From: Tetragenococcus osmophilus
GTDB lineage: Bacteria; Bacillota; Bacilli; Lactobacillales; Enterococcaceae
Assembly (NCBI RefSeq): GCF_003795125.1
Contig: NZ_CP027783.1
Coordinates: 1,364,001 to 1,428,000, forward strand
Direction of reading: 5' to 3'
Length of the DNA: 64,000 nt
The notes under the pieces are model-generated. The model saw only the letters and a list, made by a program, of their open reading frames with translations. It had not been told where the DNA came from and did no database searches. Position numbers and translations under genes: made by a program. Position 1 is the stretch's first letter. Every line of letters starts with the position of its first letter. This document shows positions 7,845 through 16,360 of the stretch, piece by piece.

Positions 7845-8871
7845 ACTGATTAAGGATTAGATCTGCGAGTTCGCCTACTTGGACCTCCCCGAGAAATCTT
7901 TGATAGTTGATATTTTCAAAAGCCTCTATTAAATCCTCTTTTTTCATAGCTGTTCCTAGCATTTCATTATTTAGGTCTGTAAGGTCAGGGTAATTAATAT
8001 CGCCATAAGTTTTAAAATCAGTAATTATGTGTTGCTCGTCTATATTATAATTAAACGCAATCGTGCCAATGTTGTTGAAATATTTTGATACATAGTAATC
8101 ATAGCCAGGATTTTTTCCATAGTTCCAAGCATCTGTACCAAATTTTTCTGCGATACGAGAATCAATCACTTTCCAGTCATCTTCTGTTAATGTATACTTT
8201 TCGATTTTATCAAAGGAATCGACATCAAAAATTTTTAGTAATAATTCTTCTTTAAACTCTTGAGTAGATAAGCTTTGATATTTTGAAGGTAATAGATCTT
8301 TAATATTAAGAATACGTTTATTTACTGATTTAACGCCTTTAGCTTTAAGTTTTTCTTGATCAGGAGTTAACACATTATTTGCTTGTTCATGGTCTAAGTC
8401 ATATAGTAACGTTCCGCCAGCTGCGATAGAGTCTTTACCGGCCACCATAGACATGCCGGAAATCTTATGACCTTCAACAGAAACATCATTTTTTCCTTTC
8501 ATTTCAACATTTTCTAGGCCCATTTCTTCTAAGGCATGAACAATCGGATCGGCATAATATTGAAAATCACCGAAACGAGTGGATTCGTCAACAACAATGT
8601 TTTCAAAAATAATATTACCAAAATCGTGGTACACCGCGCCACCCCCGCCAGTACGGCGAACTAATTTAATTCCATTTTTATTCATATAGTCCAAATTTAC
8701 TTCGGTATAAGCATTTTGATTTGCCCCTATAATGACGCAAGGACTATTGATATACATGATTAAACCATGGCCTTTTAATCTAAGGTCGTTAATTAAAAAA
8801 TTATCCAGCGATTGGTTGACAATAGGGTCATATACTGGTTTTCCATTTCTTGATGTATCGATAAAAAACAT
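7843..8871 (-). CDS. lplA: lipoate--protein ligase A (paralogue 1)
   Basis: The 342-residue enzyme activates lipoate with ATP and attaches it to E2 subunits of 2-oxoacid dehydrogenases or to GcvH. The ligase core shows INSPCVIIGANQNAYTEVN, the lipoyl-AMP loop VRRTGGGGAVYHDFGN, and GKNDVSVEGHKISG with the expected Lys. The C-terminal accessory domain (about residues 240-340) is present, so it should be a complete ligase, not an octanoyltransferase. GAGGAGG is spaced 7 bases from the ATG. It stands alone. A second lplA lies at 36638, which suggests different substrates or scavenged molecules. Confidence 0.93.
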   Translation of the reverse strand: MFFIDTSRNGKPVYDPIVNQSLDNFLINDLRLKGHGLIMYINSPCVIIGANQNAYTEVNLDYMNKNGIKLVRRTGGGGAVYHDFGNIIFENIVVDESTRFGDFQYYADPIVHALEEMGLENVEMKGKNDVSVEGHKISGMSMVAGKDSIAAGGTLLYDLDHEQANNVLTPDQEKLKAKGVKSVNKRILNIKDLLPSKYQSLSTQEFKEELLLKIFDVDSFDKIEKYTLTEDDWKVIDSRIAEKFGTDAWNYGKNPGYDYYVSKYFNNIGTIAFNYNIDEQHIITDFKTYGDINYPDLTDLNNEMLGTAMKKEDLIEAFENINYQRFLGEVQVGELADLILNQ

Positions 8872-9052
8872 ACACTGCCTCCTCGTAAAAACTTAATTCC
8901 TAACTTTATAGTAACCCTAAAGTTGAAACGATGCCAAAAAGATTTTATAAAAAATATTTTTTACTTAAATATTTTCAACCCCGTATTATTTATTTATTGT
9001 TTAAATTGCAATATGCGTAAGTTAAATACAAGCTCTTTAGATAAAAAATGTG

Positions 9053-9058
9053 TATAAT
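9053..9058 (+). promoter_or_regulatory. -10 element for the Na+/H+ antiporter gene
   Basis: A TATAAT hexamer lies 20 bases before the start codon, so the leader would be very short. No good -35 sequence is visible at the right distance. Confidence 0.4.
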
Positions 9059-9078
9059 AAATAGCGTGAGGTGATGCA

Positions 9079-11100
9079 ATGGAGTTTATTGAATTAGTTA
9101 TTATCATTGCGGTTTTAATAACATTTTCTAATATTTTAACCAAAATGATGCCTACAGTTCCTATATTTTTTGCGCAGATCTTTCTTGGAATCCTTTTGGG
9201 GCTATCAAAGTATGGAAATGAGATAGAATTTAAACCAGAAATGTTTCTGGTAATGATTATCGCTCCTTTGTTATTTCGTGAAGGAAAAAATGCTGACACA
9301 CGTTCTATTGTTGAAAATTTAGGCCCTATCTTATTCTTAGCATTTGCAGGGGTCCTTTTAACTATGTCTGCAGTCGGATTTACACTTTACGCTTTTTTTC
9401 CTAACGTACCCTTAGCAGCATGTTTAGCATTTGGTGCTGCCTTAGGACCAACGGATGCTGTTGCCGTTGGTTCACTAGCTAAACGGTTAAAAATGCCGGA
9501 AAGAGTATTACATATCTTAGAAGGAGAAGGGCTACTTAATGATGCTTCTGGAGTTACAGCTTTTCAATTTGCTGTTTCAACTTTATTGACTGGAGTGTTC
9601 TCACTTTTTGATGCTTCGATTTCGCTTTTATTTTCTAGTATTGGTGGAGCTCTAGTCGGAATAGCGGTGATTTGGGTTAAAAATCGAGTTATCCACTTTC
9701 TGGAAAGAACAGACTCACAAGATGTGATCAGTTATTTATTAATTGAATTATTATTGCCATTTGTAGCTTATGTATTATCTGAGTTATTAGGAGTTTCAGG
9801 TATTATTGCTGCTGTAATTGCAGGGGTTTTACAATCAAAAAGACAATATCGAGTGACAGTCTTCGACGCAGAATTAGCCAACATCTCGTCTAATATTTGG
9901 GGCACTGTTGGTTTTACCTTGAATGCTTTAGTGTTTCTTTTTTTAGGGATCGAGTTATCTGAAGTTTTTCGTCCAGTATGGAGCGACCGTACATATTCAA
10001 ACTTAGAATTAATCGGTATGGTTTTATTAATCGTGGCGGTAATATTTTTTGTTCGATTCCTTTATATTAGTCTTTTTCATTTGCTTAAAGAAAGAAAGCA
10101 AGCCAAACGGACTGACTTGCGTGAATTGCTCCTATTAACATTTGGAGGAGTTAAAGGAACGATTAGTTTAGCTACAGTCTTTATTTTACCTGTCTCGATT
10201 CATGGAATTGCTTTTGAGCAACGAGCCTTATTATTGTTTTTAACGGCTTGTGTGATTTTTATTAGTTTATTAGTTGGGATGCTTGCTCTACCGCTTCTTT
10301 CAGAAGGTGAATATGAAAAACCGGTCGACCGAGCAGAATTACAAATTTTGCAGTCTGTTATACGTTATTTACAAATGAAACGAACACATAAAGAACTCTC
10401 AGCTATGCATGCTATGGCCATAGAAACAGTGATAGAACAATATCGCCAGCGCTCTTTTGAGTTAATGACCGAAGCTATGACCGAAACAGAGCAAGCTAAG
10501 GTTCAAGAGGTGCAAGGTTGGTTTTTAACGATTGAACAAGCGGGACTTGATGAATTATATCAGCAGAAAAAAATTAGTGAGAAAAGTTATAGAATTTATA
10601 ACCGCCTACTAGAGTATTATGAACTTGTTGGCAAGCAACGATTTTTAAGTTTAAGTAGTTTTTGGCTGCTAGCCGGCCGTCGTATATTACGTAATATTAT
10701 GCATCCTAAACGTTATATGATTCGTAAGAAAAAGGCTAGACGACACGATTTCTCCAATGTTGATATCGATGAGTTAAAAAGTATTTTTGTTAATAATACA
10801 ATTTTGATACGCAAACGGTTAAAAAAGCAAGAAGAAGACTTGGACCCACAAATTTTATCTTATTTGGACAATCGGCGTTCCTTAATTTTAAAACAATTAT
10901 ATGAACGAAGCGTTATTGAACCAGAATTAGTAGAAAATAGTAGTTATTATAAAAAAGAATTGGTTAATGCTTATACTTTTGAACGTCGTCAAATTGATGC
11001 ATTTGAAAGAGAAGAAAAAATTAATCCATTATCTGCCAACTCTTATCGACAAAAAGTAAATTTATTAGAATCTTTTGCTTTACAAAAGCAAGGGAATTAA
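9079..11100 (+). CDS. Na+/H+ antiporter, CPA1/NhaP family
   Basis: This 673-residue membrane protein has about 12 hydrophobic segments in the first 410 residues and a hydrophilic C-terminal tail of about 260 residues. The signature AFGAALGPTDAVAVGSLAKR holds the ion-binding Asp, and LEGEGLLNDASGVTAF is the second conserved ND motif. It should exchange cytoplasmic Na+ (or K+) for H+, which suits salt or alkali tolerance. The tail is rich in charged residues and likely regulates pH or nucleotide response as in other CPA1 exchangers; that is inference. A GAGGTGAT ribosome-binding site precedes the ATG, and the gene is monocistronic. Confidence 0.93.
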   Translation: MEFIELVIIIAVLITFSNILTKMMPTVPIFFAQIFLGILLGLSKYGNEIEFKPEMFLVMIIAPLLFREGKNADTRSIVENLGPILFLAFAGVLLTMSAVGFTLYAFFPNVPLAACLAFGAALGPTDAVAVGSLAKRLKMPERVLHILEGEGLLNDASGVTAFQFAVSTLLTGVFSLFDASISLLFSSIGGALVGIAVIWVKNRVIHFLERTDSQDVISYLLIELLLPFVAYVLSELLGVSGIIAAVIAGVLQSKRQYRVTVFDAELANISSNIWGTVGFTLNALVFLFLGIELSEVFRPVWSDRTYSNLELIGMVLLIVAVIFFVRFLYISLFHLLKERKQAKRTDLRELLLLTFGGVKGTISLATVFILPVSIHGIAFEQRALLLFLTACVIFISLLVGMLALPLLSEGEYEKPVDRAELQILQSVIRYLQMKRTHKELSAMHAMAIETVIEQYRQRSFELMTEAMTETEQAKVQEVQGWFLTIEQAGLDELYQQKKISEKSYRIYNRLLEYYELVGKQRFLSLSSFWLLAGRRILRNIMHPKRYMIRKKKARRHDFSNVDIDELKSIFVNNTILIRKRLKKQEEDLDPQILSYLDNRRSLILKQLYERSVIEPELVENSSYYKKELVNAYTFERRQIDAFEREEKINPLSANSYRQKVNLLESFALQKQGN

Positions 11101-11104
11101 AATT

Positions 11105-11145
11105 AAAAGACCTCAAAAGAAAATTAATCTTTTGAGGTCTTTTTG
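11105..11145. terminator. bidirectional terminator after the antiporter
   Basis: AAAAGACCTCAAAAG and CTTTTGAGGTCTTTTT form a long stem. The leftward RHH gene's last codons overlap this structure, so it works for both converging genes. Confidence 0.87.
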
Positions 11146-11327
11146 TCTTTAAAATGATTGTCTTCCATATTATTTAATGCATATTCACAAGCTTGCAATA
11201 CAACACTTGTAAATGTAGTGTCATTTTGTTGTGCGATTTGACTAATTCGTTCATTCAATCCTTGGGGAAAGCGGATTGTTTTGTTTACTGAATCGTTTTT
11301 TTCAGATCTAACTTTAAATTTAGTCAT
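11124..11327 (-). CDS. small ribbon-helix-helix (CopG/Arc-like) protein
   Basis: The protein has 67 residues. VNKTIRFPQGLNERISQIAQ is a typical RHH beta strand plus helix A, followed by a second helix (TSVVLQACEYALNNM). RHH dimers bind DNA through the paired strands, so it is probably a small transcriptional regulator. I chose the ATG at 11327, which has an AGAGGTGA ribosome-binding site; the frame extends 27 codons further upstream without another good start. No toxin partner is adjacent, so an antitoxin role is not supported. Confidence 0.65.
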   Translation of the reverse strand: MTKFKVRSEKNDSVNKTIRFPQGLNERISQIAQQNDTTFTSVVLQACEYALNNMEDNHFKDKKTSKD

Positions 11328-11584
11328 GTGTTCACCTCTATCCTTATGCTTTATTTTAATGGAGATTATAGCTGCTGTATGCACGTTTTTATAAAATGCA
11401 AAACGCATTGCAAAAATATAAATGGTTAAAACAATTATAGTCGAGTTTACTTGCTACTATTTTAAATAAAATGAAGGGAAGTTTATAAAATCTCCCTTCT
11501 TTTAACATAAAATAATAGATTTAATTGATTTTTGATTGTAATCTGCTTTTATTAGAATAGAGTTTATGAACTATCTTCATTTAC

Positions 11585-11604
11585 ATGTCCATTGCAATGG
11601 ACAT
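11585..11604. promoter_or_regulatory. perfect 20-bp palindrome upstream of the PTS regulator (operator candidate)
   Basis: ATGTCCATTGCAATGGACAT reads identically on both strands and has no spacer. It lies 63 bases before the regulator gene, in an otherwise AT-rich region. It is the size of a dimeric repressor or activator site. Confidence 0.6.
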
Positions 11605-11610
11605 ATTCCA

Positions 11611-11624
11611 GGGAAACGCTTTCT
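11611..11624 (+). promoter_or_regulatory. cre-like site (carbon catabolite control)
   Basis: GGGAAACGCTTTCT fits the CcpA cre consensus in its core (AAACGCTTTC) but misses it at positions 1, 3 and 14. It sits 6 bases after the 20-bp palindrome, consistent with glucose repression of the PTS cluster. Confidence 0.45.
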
Positions 11625-11667
11625 GTTATATGCGTTAAGATAAAAATGTAAGGGAGGAAGAGAAACG

Positions 11668-13161
11668 ATGACGGCAAAAGAAAACCGGGAACAAAGTCTG
11701 TTACTCCTTCTATCAAAACAAAGAGATTATATCACTTCGAATAAATTAGCGAACGATTTAGCGGTTTCTAAAAAAACAATCTATCGTTTGGTTAAAAAAA
11801 TCAATGAGAACTATCCAGAAGGTGATTTAATTTCTTCTGAAAAAGGACGGGGATATAAATTAGATTATGAAAAGTATATTTCCATGAATTTGACACAAAT
11901 GGATAATAGTTCTTCTGCTTATTCACCTGAGGAAAGACGGAATCGAATCATGGAGGAATTATTGTTATCTTCCCCAAAAGCTAAAAATGTATACGATTTA
12001 TTTAAAGATTACTATGTAGGAGATTCAGTGATTTTTAACGATGAGCAAGTCATCTCGGATCAGTTGGCAGAATATCAATTAAAGTTAATCAGGAAAAATC
12101 GTACATTAGCTATCCAAGGAGAAGAAGGAAATATACGACAAGCGATAGCTGATTTCATACAAGCTTTTAATACAGTAGACATTGATGAATTAGCAAGTGT
12201 AAAGGAATCAAGGTTAAATACTTATGACGCGTTGTTTGTTCTTAACCAAATAAAGAAAATGGAGAAAAACTTAAAAATGACACTTCCATATCCATATAAT
12301 ATTAACATTTTTTCGCACCTTTATATTTTAATCACGCGTTCAAGAAATGTTGGCTTATTGAAAATTAATGACTGGAACGTTTTGACAAAAGAAGAAAAAG
12401 AGCAACTTTCAAAAGATACTACATTGTATGAAGTTGCAAATAGCACAATTACAAATATTGAGCAATATTTAAATAGAAGTTTACCTGAAATTGAAATCTT
12501 TTATCTGTATCAATACTTAGCTTCTTCTCGTATGCAAAGTGTAGTTGATGACACGGATAAATTTTCTGAGCAAGTAACTCAAATTACATATACTTATATG
12601 GAAGAAATGAGTGAAAAATTAGGAATTTCCATCTTTGATACACGATTTTTTTCTGATCTAGCGAACCATATCAAACCAATGATTAATCGTTTAAAACATA
12701 AAATACGTATTAAAAATGGTTTATTGGATGAAATTAAACTTTCTTATAAAGAAATTTACGGAAAAGTAGATAGTGTTTCTAAAACAATAAGTCAACAGTA
12801 TCATTTGCCCTTGATTAATGAAGATGAAAATGGATTTATTACACTCTATTTTGCCAGAGTACTGGAAACTTACCAGCTACCAATTAAAACGTTAATTGTG
12901 TGTACTACAGGAGTTGGAACTTCAGAACTATTAAAAGCGAAGATTGAAAAGAAATTTCCGGAATTAGATGTTATGGACGTTGTAGCAACTAAAAACTTAG
13001 ACCAATTTCTTAAAAATTATCCAGCGACTGAATTAGTCTTAAGCACAATTAAGTTAAAACAATCATTACCTGTTAACTCGTTATTGGTAAGTGCTATGTT
13101 AACTGCTGATGATCAGAGAAGGATTCAACAGAAAATTGAGGAGATCAATCATGATGAATAG
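11668..13161 (+). CDS. PRD-domain transcriptional regulator of a PTS (BglG/MtlR-type)
   Basis: The 497-residue protein has an N-terminal HTH (about 10-60, SNKLANDLAVSKKTIYRLVK), then two PTS regulation domains (about 80-400) with conserved His, and a C-terminal EIIB-like domain (about 410-490, IVCTTGVGTSELLKAKIE with its Cys). Such regulators are phosphorylated by HPr and the PTS enzymes, which couples gene expression to sugar transport. The usual C-terminal EIIA domain is absent; an EIIA-like protein is instead encoded by the next gene, whose start overlaps this stop by 11 bases. It likely controls the cluster 11668-16205, possibly through the upstream palindrome. Confidence 0.87.
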   Translation: MTAKENREQSLLLLLSKQRDYITSNKLANDLAVSKKTIYRLVKKINENYPEGDLISSEKGRGYKLDYEKYISMNLTQMDNSSSAYSPEERRNRIMEELLLSSPKAKNVYDLFKDYYVGDSVIFNDEQVISDQLAEYQLKLIRKNRTLAIQGEEGNIRQAIADFIQAFNTVDIDELASVKESRLNTYDALFVLNQIKKMEKNLKMTLPYPYNINIFSHLYILITRSRNVGLLKINDWNVLTKEEKEQLSKDTTLYEVANSTITNIEQYLNRSLPEIEIFYLYQYLASSRMQSVVDDTDKFSEQVTQITYTYMEEMSEKLGISIFDTRFFSDLANHIKPMINRLKHKIRIKNGLLDEIKLSYKEIYGKVDSVSKTISQQYHLPLINEDENGFITLYFARVLETYQLPIKTLIVCTTGVGTSELLKAKIEKKFPELDVMDVVATKNLDQFLKNYPATELVLSTIKLKQSLPVNSLLVSAMLTADDQRRIQQKIEEINHDE

Positions 13162-13567
13162 CCAACGATTCAATGTTTACCCAAAAAAGAGTTTTTCTTC
13201 CAAAGATGAAGTTTTGACATTTTTAGGAAAAGAAAGTAGTCGGTTAGTAGGTATCCCTGCAATGGAATTTAAAGAGCAATTGTTAAAACGGGAAGAACAA
13301 GGAAGCATAGAAATTGCTCCTGGGATTTTACTCCCTCATTTTGAAAGCCCTTCTTTTACTCAAAGTAAAGTACTCCTTCTTTCTTTAAACCCAGAAGTAA
13401 AAGGCTGGAATTCAGAGATAAACAACGTCAAATTAGTTATAGTTATTTTATTAAAAGCCGAAGAAGAAAGGCCTGTAAAACAAGAAATAGCAGCATTTAC
13501 TCGAAAATTAGCAGATGACAAGTATTTAGATGAATTAATGAAATTAGGAAATGAATATAATAATTAA
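13151..13567 (+). CDS. PTS EIIA-like protein associated with the regulator
   Basis: The 138-residue protein resembles the fructose/mannitol EIIA fold. GILLPHFESPSF holds the expected phospho-acceptor histidine after the usual LPH strand. It could be the missing EIIA domain of the PRD regulator, made as a separate chain, since a more standard EIIA is encoded at 13919. The ATG at 13151 follows GAGGAGATC; an upstream ATG at 13109 lies deep in the regulator gene without a ribosome-binding site. It is divergent in sequence, so it may act in regulation more than in sugar transfer. Confidence 0.68.
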   Translation: MMNSQRFNVYPKKSFSSKDEVLTFLGKESSRLVGIPAMEFKEQLLKREEQGSIEIAPGILLPHFESPSFTQSKVLLLSLNPEVKGWNSEINNVKLVIVILLKAEEERPVKQEIAAFTRKLADDKYLDELMKLGNEYNN

Positions 13568-13580
13568 GGAGATGATTTTA

Positions 13581-13907
13581 ATGAAAATAGTTGGAGTAGC
13601 AGCATGTACAGTAGGGATTGCTCATACGTATATTGCACAAGAAAAGTTAGAAGAAGCAGGAAAAAAAGCAGGTCATGAAGTACACATTGAAACCAGTGGC
13701 ACGATTGGCGTAGAAAATGCCCTAAGTCCGGAACAAATTCAAGAAGCAGATGTAGTTATCTTAGCAATTGATGTCAAAATTAGTGATCGTGAAAGGTTTG
13801 AGAGTAAGCGTGTACTCCAAGTACCAACTGAGGTGGCTATAAAATCACCGAACAAATTGATTCAAAAAGCTGAAGAGGTTGTAAAAGAAGATCAAAAAAA
13901 TAAGTAG
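13581..13907 (+). CDS. PTS EIIB component, fructose-like
   Basis: The 108-residue protein is a free-standing EIIB of the fructose family. The phosphate-carrying cysteine lies in VAACTVGIAHTYIAQEKL near residue 9; family members usually have CPTGIAHT, so TV replaces PT here. The chain is phosphorylated by EIIA and passes the phosphate to sugar bound in EIIC. ATG at 13581 has AAGGAGA about 9 bases upstream; ten earlier in-frame codons overlap the previous gene and are not needed. Confidence 0.88.
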   Translation: MKIVGVAACTVGIAHTYIAQEKLEEAGKKAGHEVHIETSGTIGVENALSPEQIQEADVVILAIDVKISDRERFESKRVLQVPTEVAIKSPNKLIQKAEEVVKEDQKNK

Positions 13908-13918
13908 GGGTTGCAAAA

Positions 13919-14371
13919 ATGGAAATTAGCGAAATCTTAGATAAAAACATTATTGAAACAAATCTGAATGTTGCGACAAAGGAAGAAGCTATCGAGCATA
14001 TTGTTGCTTCGTTAAAAACAAATGATTATATTTCAGAAGAAAAAGCATTTGCCCAAGATATTTATAATCGTGAAAAAGAAGGAAAGACAGGGATTGGCAA
14101 TTATATTGCCATTCCCCATGGGAAAAGTTCTGTTGTAGATAAGGTAGGTGTAGCGATTTTTATTAATAAACAAGAGATCCCTTGGGAATCGATCGATGAG
14201 CACGGAGTCAAAGTCATTGTATTATTCGCTGTGGGAGATAGCAATGAAGGAGCAGAGCAGCACTTAAAATTATTAGCTCTTTTTGCTAAAAAGTTAGGGA
14301 ACGAAAAAGTGGTACAAAATTTATTAGCAGCCAACACGGCTGATGAAGTGATTGCTAGTTTTGCTCAATAG
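13919..14371 (+). CDS. PTS EIIA component, fructose/mannitol type
   Basis: The protein has 150 residues, a full EIIA type-2 domain. IAIPHGKSSVVDKVGVAI carries the phospho-acceptor histidine. It relays phosphate from HPr to the EIIB encoded just upstream. It is 11 bases after the EIIB gene and 18 before EIIC, so the four PTS genes form one transcription unit. Confidence 0.92.
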   Translation: MEISEILDKNIIETNLNVATKEEAIEHIVASLKTNDYISEEKAFAQDIYNREKEGKTGIGNYIAIPHGKSSVVDKVGVAIFINKQEIPWESIDEHGVKVIVLFAVGDSNEGAEQHLKLLALFAKKLGNEKVVQNLLAANTADEVIASFAQ

Positions 14372-14389
14372 TGAAGGAGGAAATTCTAT

Positions 14390-15487
14390 ATGGAAACAAT
14401 CAGGCGTTTAAATCTAAAAGGGCACCTATTAACGGCGATCTCGTATTTGATACCGATCGTTTGTGGAGCAGGATTTTTAGTTGCCATTGGTTCAGCCATG
14501 GGAGGAGAAAATCCGGCAGATTTAACGGGAAATTTTAGCATTTGGGATGTACTTGCAACGCTCGGAGGAACTACATTAGGACTACTACCAGTTGTTATTT
14601 CCACGGGTATTTCTTACTCAATTGCTGAAAAAGTAGGAATTGCACCTGGATTTATTGTAGGGTTAACAGCTAATGCAATAGAAGCCGGTTTTATTGGTGG
14701 CTTATTAGGAGGCTTTATTGCAGGATACATGACTATTTTAATCGTGAAATTTTTAAAAGTACCAGAATGGGCTAAAGGGTTAATGACAACCTTAGTGATC
14801 CCCTTTTTAAGTGCACTAGTAAGCGGATTAATTATGGTCTATGTTATCGGCACACCGATTTCTGCATTTACTACTTGGCTAACAGGCGTATTAAATAGTT
14901 TAAATTCTTCATCCATTCTTGTATTTGGTATAGTAGTAGGTCTTTTAAGTGCAGTTGACTATGGAGGACCGATTAATAAAACGGTTTTTGCTTTTGTCTT
15001 GACTTTGCAAGCTGAAGGTATTAACGAACCGATTACTGCTCTGCAACTAGTTAATACTGCTACGCCCATTGGTTTTGGTTTAGCTCATCTTTTTGGTAAA
15101 GTCATTAACAAACAAATTTACACACCGACTGAGGTTGAAACGTTGAAATCTACTGTTCCTATGGGAGTCGTAAATGTTGTCGAAGGTGTTATTCCGCTAG
15201 CGATGAACGACATTATTCGCAGTGTAATAGCAAGTGCAATAGGAGGGGCCGCTGGTGGTGCAGTTTCTATGACTTTAGGTGCGGATTCGACTGTACCTTT
15301 TGGCGGCGTATTAATGCTACCAACGATGTCAAGACCTATGGCGGGTATTTTGGCATTACTTGCAAACATTGTAGTTACAGCTTTAGTGTTGGTAGTTATT
15401 AAAAAGAAACTTTCTCCTGAAGACCTTGAAGCGCAAAAAGAAGTTGAAGAAGAAGACATTGATTTGAATGATATTCAAATCTCCTAA
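14390..15487 (+). CDS. PTS EIIC permease, fructose family
   Basis: This 365-residue membrane protein has 9-10 hydrophobic segments and GGIGGP-like glycine-rich loops such as EAGFIGGLLGGFIAGYM and DYGGPINKTVFAFVLT, typical of fructose-family EIIC. It moves the sugar across the membrane while the EIIB phosphorylates it. The separate A, B and C chains contrast with the fused FruA. The end of the gene overlaps the upstream part of the alsE frame but not its chosen start. Because the next gene encodes an AlsE-like epimerase, the substrate is more likely a rare ketohexose than fructose. Confidence 0.9.
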   Translation: METIRRLNLKGHLLTAISYLIPIVCGAGFLVAIGSAMGGENPADLTGNFSIWDVLATLGGTTLGLLPVVISTGISYSIAEKVGIAPGFIVGLTANAIEAGFIGGLLGGFIAGYMTILIVKFLKVPEWAKGLMTTLVIPFLSALVSGLIMVYVIGTPISAFTTWLTGVLNSLNSSSILVFGIVVGLLSAVDYGGPINKTVFAFVLTLQAEGINEPITALQLVNTATPIGFGLAHLFGKVINKQIYTPTEVETLKSTVPMGVVNVVEGVIPLAMNDIIRSVIASAIGGAAGGAVSMTLGADSTVPFGGVLMLPTMSRPMAGILALLANIVVTALVLVVIKKKLSPEDLEAQKEVEEEDIDLNDIQIS

Positions 15488-15509
15488 GTTTGAGAAAGAA
15501 GGACTACAC

Positions 15510-16205
15510 ATGAACAATGTACAATTTTCACCATCATTAATGACCATGAATCTGGACAAATTTAAGGAAGAAGTCCGCTTTTTAAATAAACATGTAGATT
15601 CTTATCATATCGACATCATGGATGGTCATTATGTACCTAATATTTCTTTATCTCCATGGTTTATTGAAGAGATTCGAAAAATAAGCGATATTCCTATGTC
15701 TGCCCATTTGATGGTGACAGATCCAAGTTTTTGGGTCCAACAATTAGTAGATATAAAATGTGAATGGATTTGTATTCACGCAGAAGTACTGGACGGACTT
15801 GCTTTTCGTTTAATTGATCAGATTCATGATGCAGGATTAAAAGCAGGGATTGTGTTAAATCCAGAAACACCAGTAGAAACAATTTATCCGTATATTTCTT
15901 TATTAGATAAAGTGACGATAATGACGGTTGATCCAGGCTTTGCGGGACAAAAGTTTATTGATTCAAGTTTAGAAAAAATTGTTCAGTTAAGAGAATTAAG
16001 AGATAAAAATAATTATCAATATTTAATTGAAATGGACGGTTCATCCAATCGTAAATCTTTTGCGAAAATTGATAAAGCTGGGCCAGATATCTACATTGTT
16101 GGAAGAAGTGGATTATTTGGGTTAGCAGAAAATATTGAAAAATCTTGGCAAACCATGATGAAAGACTATAAAGAAACTACTGGTAAGAATTATTATAAAG
16201 AATAA
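15510..16205 (+). CDS. alsE: D-allulose-6-phosphate 3-epimerase (AlsE-like)
   Basis: The 231-residue TIM-barrel epimerase of the ribulose-phosphate family resembles E. coli AlsE more than Rpe: HIDIMDGHYVPN, SAHLMVTDP, GIVLNPETPVE, VTIMTVDPGFAGQKFI, IEMDGSSN and VGRSGLF occur in AlsE order. Metal ligands His and Asp lie in HIDIMDGH and the catalytic Asp in EMDGS. It would turn imported allulose 6-phosphate into fructose 6-phosphate for glycolysis. ATG at 15510 follows AGAAGGAC; earlier in-frame codons overlap EIIC. Another ketose-phosphate substrate is possible. Confidence 0.82.
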   Translation: MNNVQFSPSLMTMNLDKFKEEVRFLNKHVDSYHIDIMDGHYVPNISLSPWFIEEIRKISDIPMSAHLMVTDPSFWVQQLVDIKCEWICIHAEVLDGLAFRLIDQIHDAGLKAGIVLNPETPVETIYPYISLLDKVTIMTVDPGFAGQKFIDSSLEKIVQLRELRDKNNYQYLIEMDGSSNRKSFAKIDKAGPDIYIVGRSGLFGLAENIEKSWQTMMKDYKETTGKNYYKE

Positions 16206-16228
16206 AAATTGAGAGTAATTGTTGAATG

Positions 16229-16263
16229 AAAAAAGCTGTGATATTAGCATCACAGCTTTTTCT
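16229..16263 (+). terminator. terminator of the PTS/alsE cluster
   Basis: AAAAGCTGTGAT and ATCACAGCTTTT form a perfect 12-bp stem with a 6-base loop, and Ts follow. Confidence 0.88.
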
Positions 16264-16360
16264 TCAATATATTATTTATTCCTTTGAACAGTTGCCTAAC
16301 TATGCTAAACTCTTAACAATATTACTTTTGTTAAAATCATTAAAAAAGAAGGAATAGCTA

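Noticed and set aside
11473-11499. A GAAGGGA/TCCCTTC hairpin as a terminator
   Set aside because: The T tracts on both strands are weak, and no gene ends beside it; left as an unexplained dyad.
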